64,000 nucleotides of DNA. It comes from a virus. Shown piece after piece: positions 14,562-22,841 of the stretch (the first letter of the stretch is position 1; each line of letters starts with the position of its first letter). A model generated the notes under the pieces. It saw nothing but the letters and a program-made list of their open reading frames with translations. It was not told the DNA's origin and ran no database searches. Made by a program: the position numbers and the translations under genes. Where the stretch lies: IMG/VR virus record IMGVR_UViG_3300046780_000088, positions 22,783-86,782 of that record; one strand, 5' to 3'.

Positions 14562-16003
14562 TGCATCCGCTCCAAGTGTCGCAACGTTTCAATCGATACA
14601 TCGCTCTTTGATTCCAGCGTGTCCAATATATGCCTGTCAATCGGTGCATCACGGCAGATGATGTCATAGTACGTTACCGACTTCGTCTGACCGCCACGGT
14701 GCGACCTGTCTTCTGATTGAATGCGATCCTCAAGACTGAAATTGTTTGTGAAGTAAATCACATGCGATGCTCGATTCAATGTGATCGACAATCCACCAGC
14801 ATGTTGATTGCCTACGAAGATTCGTTTCTCGCCAGCTTCGAATGCAGCAACGTTTGCTCCCCGTTCATCCTTCTTGGTATCTCCAATGTACGTTACGATG
14901 TTTCCTTCATACATCTTGGCAATTCGCTCTGTGTCTTCTGTGAACCGCGACCAGATGATGATGCTTTCGTCTTCCGGTATATCTTCAATCAGTTCCTTCA
15001 GCGTATCGAATCTGTTAGTCGGTATCGGCGGCAGATCAGGCAGATGCCCGGACAACAATTGCTGCAATCGCATGAAGCTTGTGAGCTTCGATACAGTAGC
15101 AATGCGATTATCCTTCAATACGATCTGCAAATCCTCATCGAGTCGGTGATAGATATTCTTTTGCTCTGGTGTCATCACGCAAAACACACGCTCGAACACC
15201 TTCGGCGGAAGATCGAGGCAATCAACCTTCTTTACATGGTACGAGTATGGAGCGATCAATGCAGCGAGCTTATCAAGGTTCTTGAACTTTGGTCTGCCTG
15301 TCTCTTTGTCACGCGCAAGAATCTGCGGTTGAAACCTGTCGCGCCCTGTTATGTTCTTGACCTGTTTGTGAGACAACAGATCGCAATATTCTGCGGTGAA
15401 AGCATATTTGCTGCATCCAAGAATCGACTCATCCAAGAATGTAAACTGTGAGTACACGTCAACCGGGTTTTGCGTGATCGGAGTGCCGGTCGCTATCCGA
15501 CGAACCTTCGCCAACTTCCCAAGCTTGATCATCCGCTTCGTACGAATTGCTCCTGTTGACTTGATGCGACTTGATTCATCGATAGCAAGATATGAATCGA
15601 CGCACATCAAAACCTTCTTCAACATCGCTTCGCCTTTGGCAGTCTGCACCGCGTCGATGTTCATCAGGAATACGCGCATCCCATCTTTGTGAGCCATGAA
15701 TTCGTCGTACTTCTTCTTCCACTTCTTCGTTTCTGTTTTTCCTGAATGCCACGCCAGAATTTTACCGTTGACATATTCAGGAAACCACTTCGGCAATTCC
15801 ACTTCTTCCCAATTGATGTGAGCAGACATCGGCCCAACAACAACGAGGCATTGAATTTTCCCGTTTCCATATAGCTCGACAGATTCATCAATGACGATCT
15901 TGGTCTTGCCTGTTCCCGGCTCACACAGGAATGCGAAAGCAACTGCACCGCGCGCTTTGTCACGCGCTATCTTCTGATGCCCCCAATCGACGCTCTTTAC
16001 CAT
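14558..16003 (-). CDS. SNF2-family (superfamily 2) helicase
   Basis: 481 residues. Helicase motifs in order: I EPGTGKT, II AIDESSR (DExx), III ATGTPI, then C-terminal GNQHAGGLSITLNRASHVIY (motif V) and EDRSHRGGQTK, the arginine-finger motif VI. Phage SNF2-like helicases act in replication, recombination or anti-defence. GTG 16021 would add six residues, but ATG 16003 overlaps the stop of the upstream membrane gene and is preferred. Confidence 0.88.
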   Translation of the reverse strand: MVKSVDWGHQKIARDKARGAVAFAFLCEPGTGKTKIVIDESVELYGNGKIQCLVVVGPMSAHINWEEVELPKWFPEYVNGKILAWHSGKTETKKWKKKYDEFMAHKDGMRVFLMNIDAVQTAKGEAMLKKVLMCVDSYLAIDESSRIKSTGAIRTKRMIKLGKLAKVRRIATGTPITQNPVDVYSQFTFLDESILGCSKYAFTAEYCDLLSHKQVKNITGRDRFQPQILARDKETGRPKFKNLDKLAALIAPYSYHVKKVDCLDLPPKVFERVFCVMTPEQKNIYHRLDEDLQIVLKDNRIATVSKLTSFMRLQQLLSGHLPDLPPIPTNRFDTLKELIEDIPEDESIIIWSRFTEDTERIAKMYEGNIVTYIGDTKKDERGANVAAFEAGEKRIFVGNQHAGGLSITLNRASHVIYFTNNFSLEDRIQSEDRSHRGGQTKSVTYYDIICRDAPIDRHILDTLESKSDVSIETLRHLERMQ

Positions 16004-16092
16004 AACGGAATTCCATCCCACAACATGCAGAACACAAAGAATCCACCTATACCAATAAAAGCAAGTCCTAGCAGCTTGATCAGATCATTCAT
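15997..16092 (-). CDS. micro membrane protein
   Basis: 31 residues from ATG 16092, with GAGG six bases upstream (ATG 16095 is an alternative). It is nearly all one hydrophobic segment (IKLLGLAFIGIGGFFVFCMLW). It could act like a toxin-type or regulatory micro-membrane protein; function unknown. Confidence 0.5.
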   Translation of the reverse strand: MNDLIKLLGLAFIGIGGFFVFCMLWDGIPLW

Positions 16093-16294
16093 CATCTTCC
16101 TCGAACATCGATTTGTGACCCGGTCCCTTGCGATGCATAGCGAGTTCAGATGGATGCACCCAACCCGCTCCATCACCATTGTAGAAATCGACAGCGACCA
16201 TCGGTGGATCAATCTTTGTGACCGTGCCATGTTCCCAATCGTCTGCACCCATGCGACAGACCTGATCACCGACGCGCAACTCTTCGATCAACAT
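16085..16294 (-). CDS. small beta-barrel-like protein
   Basis: 69 residues. The pattern LRVGDQVCRMGADDWEHGTVTKIDPPMVAVDF is typical of KOW/SH3-like small barrels, with an acidic C-terminus. Shares TAATG with the upstream gene. A similar layout occurs at 16588-16767. Confidence 0.6.
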   Translation of the reverse strand: MLIEELRVGDQVCRMGADDWEHGTVTKIDPPMVAVDFYNGDGAGWVHPSELAMHRKGPGHKSMFEEDDE

Positions 16295-16578
16295 TACTGT
16301 TCCAATACTCGCGCCAACTCTGTGAAGAGTGCAGCGAGTTCTGCCAGATCAGCAGCTTCAACGTACTGTGAGTTCGAAGAATCCCAATTTGAATCGCGGA
16401 TGAATGCTTTGCTTCCGAAACGCAAACGAATATGTGGGCGACGATTTGGGCGTTCTTTCTGATCATCAGGTACTTGAACACTCAACACTGCATAGTGATT
16501 TCCAGTAGTGTGTTCACCGGGCACAATTTCAAATTGTTTTATTGTTGGCGGAATTTCTTTGACCAAAGCAGTTTTCAT
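16294..16578 (-). CDS. hypothetical early protein
   Basis: 94 residues with a beta-rich centre (HYAVLSVQVPDDQKERPNRR) and a C-terminal helix. No family recognised. Confidence 0.55.
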   Translation of the reverse strand: MKTALVKEIPPTIKQFEIVPGEHTTGNHYAVLSVQVPDDQKERPNRRPHIRLRFGSKAFIRDSNWDSSNSQYVEAADLAELAALFTELARVLEQ

Positions 16579-16587
16579 TTGTGATCC

Positions 16588-16767
16588 TCAATCGTAATAG
16601 AACGTAAGATTGTCCGGGTGTATTGCTGAATCGAAATCGTCGCCACGCAATCGCACCATGACGAACGGCCAATCAATTTTTGTAATCCTTCCTATCTGAA
16701 CGAATCCTTCCTTGACAGGCGGAATGTAAAGCACCTTGTCTCCAACGCGAGCGTTCTTGATGTTCAT
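16588..16767 (-). CDS. small SH3/KOW-like protein
   Basis: 59 residues (NARVGDKVLYIPPVKEG ... IGRITKIDWPFVMVRL). It has the same VGD-V ... G-V/I-T-KID layout as the protein at 16085 and is probably a diverged paralog. ATG 16767 overlaps the upstream stop as ATGA. Confidence 0.55.
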   Translation of the reverse strand: MNIKNARVGDKVLYIPPVKEGFVQIGRITKIDWPFVMVRLRGDDFDSAIHPDNLTFYYD

Positions 16768-17033
16768 TTGAGTGCCGAATCTATTTCCGCTAATGTTTCC
16801 TCAACATCCAATGTTTCCTCAACATCGCGGACAGGTTTGTGAGAGAGTAGAAGACTGATACATCCTCTTGCACGTTCTAATGCTAATCGACGTGTTTCAA
16901 GCAACGCGATGGCGTGCTTTACCATGTCTGCTTGATAAGCGTGCCACGAATTTTTGTCTTTGCCAGCGCGCGATCGCTCTCCGCTTTCCATCGTTGTGAG
17001 CCTTTGCACGAACTCTTCGCTGCCGATCTTCAT
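16764..17033 (-). CDS. hypothetical helical protein with duplicated VEETLDVEETL end
   Basis: 89 residues from ATG 17033 with GAGGAAACAG upstream. All-helical. Near the C-terminus a tandem DNA repeat (GTTTCCTCAACATC twice, about 16794-16829) encodes VEETLDVEETL, a recent slippage duplication. Function unknown. Confidence 0.55.
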   Translation of the reverse strand: MKIGSEEFVQRLTTMESGERSRAGKDKNSWHAYQADMVKHAIALLETRRLALERARGCISLLLSHKPVRDVEETLDVEETLAEIDSALK

Positions 17034-17118
17034 CTGTTTCCTCGTATGTATCTTCAAAATAAAACATGAACATCGCAACAATGGTCAATCCAAGCAGTAA
17101 AAATATTCCATCAACCAT
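16897..17118 (-). CDS. small membrane protein, long overlap with downstream gene
   Basis: 73 residues from ATG 17118, which shares TGATG with the upstream stop. The N-terminus is one membrane span (GIFLLLGLTIVAMFMFYF) followed by a charged tail. The last 137 bases overlap the next gene in another frame, so its 3' end may be incidental; the coupled start and the span argue that it is translated. Confidence 0.45.
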   Translation of the reverse strand: MVDGIFLLLGLTIVAMFMFYFEDTYEETDEDRQRRVRAKAHNDGKRRAIARWQRQKFVARLSSRHGKARHRVA

Positions 17119-17288
17119 CAAAGCATTCCATCAATGAATCGTTGATTCAGTTTATCACGCACCCACGTTTCGAATGAAGGTGGATGACCAGCAAAATAAC
17201 GAAATGCTTTGTTGTACTGCGCTCGCAAACTATCGAATTCCGCGCGAGTCAAAGAAATATCTGGTTCATCAATTATCTTGATTGCCAT
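17118..17288 (-). CDS. hypothetical small protein
   Basis: 56 residues from ATG 17288 with AAAGGGAA upstream, directly after the RtcB gene. Helical and aromatic (NKAFRYFAGHPPSFETWV). No family recognised. Confidence 0.55.
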   Translation of the reverse strand: MAIKIIDEPDISLTRAEFDSLRAQYNKAFRYFAGHPPSFETWVRDKLNQRFIDGML

Positions 17289-17289
17289 G

Positions 17290-18474
17290 TCAGTTTCCCT
17301 TTATGCAAAGCACTTGCTTCAATGTGTGAACGACTTCGACAAGGTCTTCCTGATTCTTCATTACGACATCGATGTCTTTGTAAGCACCGGGTATCTCATC
17401 GATCACGCCTTTATCTTTGCGACATTCGACGCCTTGTGTTTGTGCGATAAGATCGTCAACCGTGAATTGCTTGTTCGCTTCTGTGCGCGACATCCGACGA
17501 CCAGCACCATGCGAACACGAATGGTACGAGTCTGCATTTCCCTTCCCACGCACAATGTATGATCGTTGCCCCATGCTGCCGGGTATGATGCCCATATCGC
17601 CCTCTCGCGCACGAATCGCCCCTTTTCTAGTTACCAAAACGTTCTGTCCAAAATGACTTTCACGCTCGATGTAATTGTGATGGCAGTTGACCGCTTCGGT
17701 TGTGAGTTCAAACGGTTTCACCGAGTGATGCAACGCGCGCAGCACCGTATCGAGCATCGCCTTGCGGTTTGTGAGTGCATAGTCCTGTGCCCACGTTACC
17801 GCCTCGACATAGTCGCGGAAGTCTTGCGTGTTCTCCGGGAAGTATGCAAGGTCTTTGTCGGGCAACGTTATGAAGTATTCTTCCATGCGCTCGCGCGCTT
17901 TTGTGATGAAGTGACGCCCGATCTGATTGCCGATGCCACGCGATCCTGAGTGCAACATCACCCAAACGTTTTGTGACTCGTCAAGACAGACTTCAATGAA
18001 GTGATTCCCGCCACCCAACGTGCCGATTTGCTTACCAGCGTTCTTCAACGAAACCTTTGAATCGCGCAACGGCAAATCATCGAGTCTGTCGAACAGATTT
18101 CTATCCGGCCATTGATCTTCGCCGTGCGCCGCCCCCGGCCCGAGCGGAACACCGCGCTCGATGTCGTGTCGCAATTGTGTGAGTGAGTCGGGCAGATCAG
18201 ATGCAGTCAATGATGTGCGTACAGCGTTCATACCGCAACCGATGTCAACGCCAACAGCAGCAGGAATCACCGCGCGTGCAGTCACTATCACGCTACCGAC
18301 TGTTGCACCAATGCCGTAATGAACGTCAGGCATCGCCACAACTCCATGCGGATGAATGAACGGCAGTTGCGAAGCGTTGATCAGTTGCTTCATTGCTTCA
18401 GGTTCGACATCGTCTGTCCAAATGCGAACAGGACGTGCGCCGGGTGATTGTGTGACGTGCGGAAAATCAGACAT
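17290..18474 (-). CDS. rtcB: RtcB-type RNA-splicing ligase
   Basis: 394 residues, close to the bacterial length. RtcB joins RNA 2',3'-cyclic phosphate or 3'-phosphate ends to 5'-OH ends using GTP and Mn2+. Family landmarks appear in order: MPDVHYGIGATVG, GVDIGCGMN (metal-binding Cys), GGGNHFIEV (metal-binding His), LHSGSRGIGNQIG, CHHNY, GIIPGSMG, and CSHGAGR with the guanylated His. It should reseal tRNA or rRNA cut by ribotoxins. It complements the Rnl2-type ligase at 13485, which needs the opposite end chemistry. Confidence 0.95.
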   Translation of the reverse strand: MSDFPHVTQSPGARPVRIWTDDVEPEAMKQLINASQLPFIHPHGVVAMPDVHYGIGATVGSVIVTARAVIPAAVGVDIGCGMNAVRTSLTASDLPDSLTQLRHDIERGVPLGPGAAHGEDQWPDRNLFDRLDDLPLRDSKVSLKNAGKQIGTLGGGNHFIEVCLDESQNVWVMLHSGSRGIGNQIGRHFITKARERMEEYFITLPDKDLAYFPENTQDFRDYVEAVTWAQDYALTNRKAMLDTVLRALHHSVKPFELTTEAVNCHHNYIERESHFGQNVLVTRKGAIRAREGDMGIIPGSMGQRSYIVRGKGNADSYHSCSHGAGRRMSRTEANKQFTVDDLIAQTQGVECRKDKGVIDEIPGAYKDIDVVMKNQEDLVEVVHTLKQVLCIKGN

Positions 18475-18475
18475 G

Positions 18476-18700
18476 CTATTCCTTTATGATTGCGTATACG
18501 ACCATTGTGAGCAAGTAACAATCAATGATTGCTGAAATTGCCGGATGTGCATGACGAATGTTTCCGCCCGATCCTACCGCCAAATCGACAAGGTCTGCCA
18601 CTTGCCAGAAACCAAAGATGACGAGCAACAGCTTCGAAAAGATCGGATACTTGCGCGCTCCGCTTTCGTATGCTTTGTGATATTCGTTGTCGTGAGTCAT
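18476..18700 (-). CDS. hypothetical membrane protein
   Basis: 74 residues with two hydrophobic segments (FSKLLLVIFGFWQVADLV and AISAIIDCYLLTMVVYAII). Lies directly upstream of rtcB. Function unknown. Confidence 0.6.
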   Translation of the reverse strand: MTHDNEYHKAYESGARKYPIFSKLLLVIFGFWQVADLVDLAVGSGGNIRHAHPAISAIIDCYLLTMVVYAIIKE

Positions 18701-18701
18701 T

Positions 18702-18917
18702 TCAATTCCTTCTCAATGGTACGAGAGACATCGCTGCCATTTGCTTTAACCACTCCACAACTTCTTCGTCGCCAAGCAATACTTCGAGTGCGATTCGATC
18801 TGCCGGATGACTGTAAGCAGAAAAGAATTCCTGTGCGTGAACCACGATGCTGCCAAGCTTCATCAACACCGGAAGCGACGGCACCGTTGGATTCACCGGC
18901 TTCGCTGCCATAGTCAT
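18702..18917 (-). CDS. hypothetical early protein
   Basis: 71 residues from ATG 18917, overlapping the upstream stop as ATGA. Pro-rich start (KPVNPTVPSLP) and helical body with EVLLGDEEVVEWLKQM. No family recognised. Confidence 0.55.
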   Translation of the reverse strand: MTMAAKPVNPTVPSLPVLMKLGSIVVHAQEFFSAYSHPADRIALEVLLGDEEVVEWLKQMAAMSLVPLRRN

Positions 18918-19114
18918 AGCACTGCCCCTTTGCTTATACACATCCAATCGCCATACTGCTGCATTCCTTTGACGCCACTAATTTTCCCACGCATAGCAAC
19001 ACCGCCTCGCTGTTCGCATCCTTGAATGAATGCGTCAGACTTGACAGACCCATCGTAGACAACCCACAACAAAAAGAAAAACGCTGCGAACAAACCAACG
19101 ATGAGTGTTTTCAC
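18914..19114 (-). CDS. small exported or membrane-anchored protein
   Basis: 66 residues from GTG 19114. It starts MKTLIVGLFAAFFFLLWVVY, a signal anchor, followed by a short soluble part with two cysteines (IQGCEQRGG and DWMCIS). Probably periplasmic-facing. Function unknown. Confidence 0.55.
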   Translation of the reverse strand: MKTLIVGLFAAFFFLLWVVYDGSVKSDAFIQGCEQRGGVAMRGKISGVKGMQQYGDWMCISKGAVL

Positions 19115-19323
19115 CGCTCTTCTCCGCTCGACTTCCGATACTCGCTGTTCAACGTTTCGAACCCCAAGTCGCCATGCACCTTCAACACCGTGCTTGTGAG
19201 TACAGATTGTGTGTTTGAAACTTTACTCGACGTGTGATCGATTGGAACAACGATTGCTGATTGTCCAACGATAGGACCACGCAACGTTTCAACATAGTGA
19301 ACTACTCGTTTACTATTCATCAT
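19111..19323 (-). CDS. hypothetical early protein
   Basis: 70 residues. Beta-rich start (VHYVETLRGPIVGQSAIVVPIDH) and polar end. The start overlaps the upstream gene as ATGATG. No family recognised. Confidence 0.55.
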   Translation of the reverse strand: MMNSKRVVHYVETLRGPIVGQSAIVVPIDHTSSKVSNTQSVLTSTVLKVHGDLGFETLNSEYRKSSGEER

Positions 19324-19496
19324 AGCTCCTGTTCAACATCTGCAATCCCATCCGAGTATCCTGATTGATACCCGGCGCGTGTGGCGTTTGCAATTGCTCT
19401 TACATGATCTTGGAAACTGACCCAAGGCCCGTTCGGTGCGGGTTCGAGTCCGCTGCCAACAGTCTCATCAACGATACGCCAGCGCTCGATACTCAT
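19320..19496 (-). CDS. hypothetical small protein
   Basis: 58 residues (SIERWRIVDETVGSG, then a Gly/Tyr-rich RAGYQSGYSDGIADVEQEL). Too short for many callers, but coupled at both ends by four-base overlaps. Confidence 0.5.
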   Translation of the reverse strand: MSIERWRIVDETVGSGLEPAPNGPWVSFQDHVRAIANATRAGYQSGYSDGIADVEQEL

Positions 19497-19663
19497 CGCA
19501 TCCTCGCGGTGCGCGTGATCTTCGTGCGTACATCACGCATCGTTTGACGAATCCGGCTTGTGAGCGTGACGCGCTCTGCTGCCGTGTCGTCATTGGTTGC
19601 AAGACGAGCAAGCGCCGACTTCCGACGCGCGTTAACCTTCTCCGGGAAATTCCATGTCTTCAT
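19493..19663 (-). CDS. hypothetical basic micro-protein
   Basis: 56 residues, Arg/Lys-rich (FPEKVNARRKSALARLAT; TMRDVRTKITRTARMR). Likely nucleic-acid binding. ATGA overlaps on both sides. Confidence 0.5.
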   Translation of the reverse strand: MKTWNFPEKVNARRKSALARLATNDDTAAERVTLTSRIRQTMRDVRTKITRTARMR

Positions 19664-19830
19664 TTCTGACCCCTCGCTTTCACTGCCTTGTCTGCAATCT
19701 TGTAAGCACGTTCGAGCAACACGTCTTCGTTGAATTCCTTTTTGTCAGCACGACCTATCAATGCATGTGCGACGACCATCGCCCACTGATCGCGCAATGC
19801 TTCCGCTGACGGTGCTATAAGTGTGAGCAT
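19660..19830 (-). CDS. hypothetical small helical protein
   Basis: 56 residues (APSAEALRDQWAMVVAHAL ... AYKIADKAVKARGQK). Shares TAATG with the upstream gene. No family recognised. Confidence 0.5.
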   Translation of the reverse strand: MLTLIAPSAEALRDQWAMVVAHALIGRADKKEFNEDVLLERAYKIADKAVKARGQK

Positions 19831-20147
19831 TAAAGATGTTTCTCGATGTAGTTAGCGATCTGATCGAACGATTTTGCACCAGTACCATTCCAATCGCCAT
19901 CATTCATTGCCGACAATTTTTGCTGTTGTTCTATTGTTAAGCCTATAAGCTTGAGTGATTGAACAGAAAGAAGTTCATCGCCTATGGGGTCTTTTTTCAG
20001 TTTTTTATCGCATACGGTTTTCAAAACACCTAAACAACAATAACCAATTTCACCATCTTCATTGACACCTTCAAGCACGCCTCGCGCCTGCCTAAACAAT
20101 CCTGACCGCAATGCTTTAACCCAATACTTCTTGATCGTCTTGTTCAT
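19830..20147 (-). CDS. conserved phage protein (YCCLGVL type)
   Basis: 105 residues. The pattern KYWVKALRSGLFRQARGVL, YCCLGVL and MNDGDWNGTGAKSFDQIANYIE is widespread in phages of many hosts but has no known function. ATG has AGGAGCAAAAAA upstream. Confidence 0.7.
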   Translation of the reverse strand: MNKTIKKYWVKALRSGLFRQARGVLEGVNEDGEIGYCCLGVLKTVCDKKLKKDPIGDELLSVQSLKLIGLTIEQQQKLSAMNDGDWNGTGAKSFDQIANYIEKHL

Positions 20148-20160
20148 TTTTTTGCTCCTG

Positions 20161-20361
20161 TTATCTCACTTCAATGCTGCCAATATGCTTCGGTTCATCT
20201 TCATCGAGAATCTTCAAGTCGAATGCGCAGATTGTGTAATCGGTATAATCAGATTCATCCATTGCTTTGTATGTTTTGTATACATCATAACCGTTACCGT
20301 TTCGGTTGTAAGCAACATAGAATTTCACTTTCAAAGTACGAGGCTTAATTTTTGCTGCCAT
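20161..20361 (-). CDS. hypothetical early protein
   Basis: 66 residues, beta-rich (LKVKFYVAYNRNGNGYDVY ... ICAFDLKIL). ATG has AGGAGAAATTTAA upstream. No family recognised. Confidence 0.55.
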   Translation of the reverse strand: MAAKIKPRTLKVKFYVAYNRNGNGYDVYKTYKAMDESDYTDYTICAFDLKILDEDEPKHIGSIEVR

Positions 20362-20376
20362 TTAAATTTCTCCTGA

Positions 20377-20769
20377 TTAAAATGGAACTACACCTTTGTC
20401 ATCCGGCCACCGAATCGGTTTCGCTTCCCGGATGTTCTCGATGTTTGTGATGATTCGTACGTTGTCAATTGCGTACGGTCCAACATCACCATTACGCGCC
20501 ATGCAATATTGATGTCCGAGTCTGCCCCGTTCTCGCCAGTACCCGGACGTAACCCACACTTGCCACCACTCCGCAAGCGTTAGCTTCCACTCGACTCCAC
20601 GCTTTTGTGCATTCTCTCTTTGACGCCTGTAAGCGTGCAACGGATGTTTGCTGTTCTTCGCACGCCTGCCATACTGCGCATCCAACGATGGCAGATCGAC
20701 GCCCAATAATTCGCTTTCTGGTATACACATACGAAAGTCAAGACGTAACTGTTTCGGTCTTCTTGTCAT
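20377..20769 (-). CDS. phage HNH-like protein
   Basis: 130 residues from ATG 20769, overlapping the ParB-like gene by 32 bases; ATG 20742 or below would shorten it. The C-terminal half (YCMARNGDVGPYAIDNVRIIT then NIREA) matches a common phage protein often annotated as HNH-type or endonuclease VII-like. A complete HNH zinc site is not obvious, so nuclease activity is uncertain. Confidence 0.55.
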   Translation of the reverse strand: MTRRPKQLRLDFRMCIPESELLGVDLPSLDAQYGRRAKNSKHPLHAYRRQRENAQKRGVEWKLTLAEWWQVWVTSGYWRERGRLGHQYCMARNGDVGPYAIDNVRIITNIENIREAKPIRWPDDKGVVPF

Positions 20770-21580
20770 GTGAGCGCTTCGGGCCGTTGCGTTCAACGAT
20801 CTGCCGCAGTTTCTTGAACACGACCTTCGCCGTTTCCAATTGACCGTTGCTCAGTTTGAATTTCTGCACATCAACAACAACAATCACGTCGTGTATCTGG
20901 CCGATCAAATCGACCAGCGTTTCGTATGGATCGCCAGCAGCGATCAGTTGATCCTTCGTCGGTTCGAGTTCGGCCTTCTTTGCTGCCTTGTCTGCCGCTG
21001 CATCGAGCTTCGCCTTCGCCGCTTCCATCTTCGACGCGCTAGGATCGTCGCCAGTCGTCAGAGACTTCAGGGCAGCATTCAGGGTAGTCTTGCCGTCCCT
21101 GACCGCTTCTACGACCGCTTTAGGTGCTTCTGCGACGAGTTTCTTGGCCCGCTTCACGGTGACAGGCGAAACACCCATCGCTTTCGCCGCTTCCGGTTGT
21201 GTGAGCGGTGCAGCAGGATTAATTGATCCATCTGCCTTGGTCTTGCGCACGCCCTTCTTGCCTGTCGCCATCGCGTTCGCCAGCAATGCGCGCTGGCTGG
21301 TTGTGAGTGACCGTCTGTGCAGATTGAGCGACAGCACCAGCAACCGCGCAGCATGTTCGTCGCCCTCGAAGTTGTGAGTCTTGATAGCGATGCTTCGCTC
21401 GATACATGCATCGTACCGATGACGACCATCGAGTATCTTGCCTTCGAACAATTCGATTGGCACGCGCAGGCCGTTCGTTTCGATGTCATCGGCAAACGAA
21501 CTGTATTCGTCTTCGCCCATGCGCGGCACCATGTCTGCCAGTGGATGATTCTCCAAATGTTTCACGCTTACGAGTTCCAT
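20738..21580 (-). CDS. ParB/Srx-like DNA-binding protein
   Basis: 280 residues. The N-terminal domain has the ParB/sulfiredoxin pattern (HPLADMVPRMGEDEYSSFA, then IELFEGKILDGRHRYDAC, where DGRHR is the nucleotide-binding motif). A central HTH follows (TQPEAAKAMGVSPVTVKRAKK) and an Ala/Lys-rich linker leads to a helical end. No ParA is nearby, so this is more likely a phage transcription or DNA-transaction regulator than a partition protein. Confidence 0.8.
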   Translation of the reverse strand: MELVSVKHLENHPLADMVPRMGEDEYSSFADDIETNGLRVPIELFEGKILDGRHRYDACIERSIAIKTHNFEGDEHAARLLVLSLNLHRRSLTTSQRALLANAMATGKKGVRKTKADGSINPAAPLTQPEAAKAMGVSPVTVKRAKKLVAEAPKAVVEAVRDGKTTLNAALKSLTTGDDPSASKMEAAKAKLDAAADKAAKKAELEPTKDQLIAAGDPYETLVDLIGQIHDVIVVVDVQKFKLSNGQLETAKVVFKKLRQIVERNGPKRSHDKKTETVTS

Positions 21581-21590
21581 TTGTTAGCCT

Positions 21591-21728
21591 TTATATGAAA
21601 TACAAAATCGAAAACAGCAATGCGATACTCGACACCGCTGCTGCTTCAGCTTTCTCGCCATCCATGTATGCTTCTATCGCGCAACAGGCAACGACAAAAA
21701 TAGACAAACAGAAAATGAAATCACGCAT
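21591..21728 (-). CDS. small membrane protein
   Basis: 45 residues from ATG 21728 with two short hydrophobic stretches (IFCLSIFVVACCAI and SIALLFSILYFI). Missed by longer length cutoffs. Function unknown. Confidence 0.5.
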   Translation of the reverse strand: MRDFIFCLSIFVVACCAIEAYMDGEKAEAAAVSSIALLFSILYFI

Positions 21729-21936
21729 CATCGAATGCCGGTGCTATCCATTGATACCACAATTGTCCGCAAGCGTAAACACAGACATGCCTATCAGTAT
21801 TGAAGTCCGTTAGTGGACTGAACTTCGAACCGGGATCGATGCCCCGCGCGCACCATACAACGCCCGATTCGTAAGGCGGTCGCTGTCCGCTCGGTGCGCG
21901 GTTTGTGATCTTGTCGCTGAGTCGAACAGGTAACAT
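21721..21936 (-). CDS. hypothetical early protein
   Basis: 71 residues from ATG 21936 (TGATG junction with the upstream gene). Contains three Cys and ends LWYQWIAPAFDDA. No family recognised. Confidence 0.5.
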   Translation of the reverse strand: MLPVRLSDKITNRAPSGQRPPYESGVVWCARGIDPGSKFSPLTDFNTDRHVCVYACGQLWYQWIAPAFDDA

Positions 21937-22193
21937 CAAACGCTGCCCCGCGCCAGTGCGAACAGTTCGGTTGCCTCATCGCGCATCTGATCTGCTTTTG
22001 TGTGAGCTTCGAAAGCTTCTGTGTATGCTGCTTTCGCATTTCCTACCGTCACCGCGAGCATAGCCTTCGCCGATGCAGTGTCGTACACGAATCCGTATTG
22101 CTTGCGCAACAGGATCGATTCCTCTGCCAGCTTGTGAGCCTTGGTGATCATTTGTTCCGGTGTCAATGCTGCTGGTTGCGCTTGCTGTTCCAT
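21936..22193 (-). CDS. hypothetical helical protein
   Basis: 85 residues from ATG 22193 with GGGCGACGA upstream. All-helical, Ala-rich (GNAKAAYTEAFEAHTKADQM). Overlaps the upstream gene by 31 bases. Confidence 0.55.
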   Translation of the reverse strand: MEQQAQPAALTPEQMITKAHKLAEESILLRKQYGFVYDTASAKAMLAVTVGNAKAAYTEAFEAHTKADQMRDEATELFALARGSV

Positions 22194-22360
22194 TCGTCGC
22201 CCTTTCCAAATGTTGAATATGTCCTGATGCGTTTTTGCAATTCTTCCTTTGCTTGTTTCTCGCGCAACCAATCATCGTACTGTTCGTCATGCGCGCGTTC
22301 CAAATCATCCTCTCGATCACTGGTGCACAACGGACAACGAGGCGTGTGTAGTACGCTCAT
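22163..22360 (-). CDS. hypothetical protein with CxxC start
   Basis: 65 residues. An N-terminal CPLC is followed by a highly charged helix (DDLERAHDEQYDDWLREKQ). Single zinc half-site at most. Coupled upstream by TGATG. Confidence 0.5.
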   Translation of the reverse strand: MSVLHTPRCPLCTSDREDDLERAHDEQYDDWLREKQAKEELQKRIRTYSTFGKGDEWNSKRNQQH

Positions 22361-22542
22361 CAAAAATTCCTTCCGTTTGGATCATACCATTCACGATGTT
22401 TCTTCATCACGTCGCGCAACGATTCGTTGTACAGATTGCGCTCGCCACACAGCTTGCATTTGCGATCAACGAATTGATGCTCGACTCCGGGCATCCGATG
22501 CCCCGGTTTGTAAGAACATAACCAACGAAAGCAGAGAATCAT
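22360..22542 (-). CDS. small zinc-ribbon-like protein
   Basis: 60 residues. The Cys pattern C-x-W-L-C and CKLCGE with a nearby His (GVEHQF) resembles a small zinc ribbon. Ends DPNGRNF. Function unknown. Confidence 0.5.
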   Translation of the reverse strand: MILCFRWLCSYKPGHRMPGVEHQFVDRKCKLCGERNLYNESLRDVMKKHREWYDPNGRNF

Positions 22543-22841
22543 TTGTCACTCGCCGCTTGCGATGCGAGGGCGCGCGACGAGTCAATAGCTTCGTCCATGT
22601 GTTCGCCCCACAGTGACGCGGCATAGCCTGATACGTCAGCGTTTTGCGGGTCACGCAGCCACCGATACCGTTCCGCATCCCGCTCCAACTCCCCGCACCG
22701 CGCGGCCAGTGCGTCGTTGGCGGCGATGCGGCGATAGCAGTCTACGAGAATGGCGTCGATAGCATGACTGCCCGCGCCAATCCGCAGCGCCTCCCGTATC
22801 TCCGCCAGCAGTTCGTCAGGCCCGCTCACTTGGTGGTTCAT
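22539..22841 (-). CDS. phage protein in GC-rich insert
   Basis: 100 residues. The part ERDAERYRWLRDPQNADVSG ... LWGEHMDEAID is a common phage/prophage pattern of unknown function. This gene and the next three are visibly more GC-rich than their neighbours, suggesting acquisition from another phage. Confidence 0.6.
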   Translation of the reverse strand: MNHQVSGPDELLAEIREALRIGAGSHAIDAILVDCYRRIAANDALAARCGELERDAERYRWLRDPQNADVSGYAASLWGEHMDEAIDSSRALASQAASDK

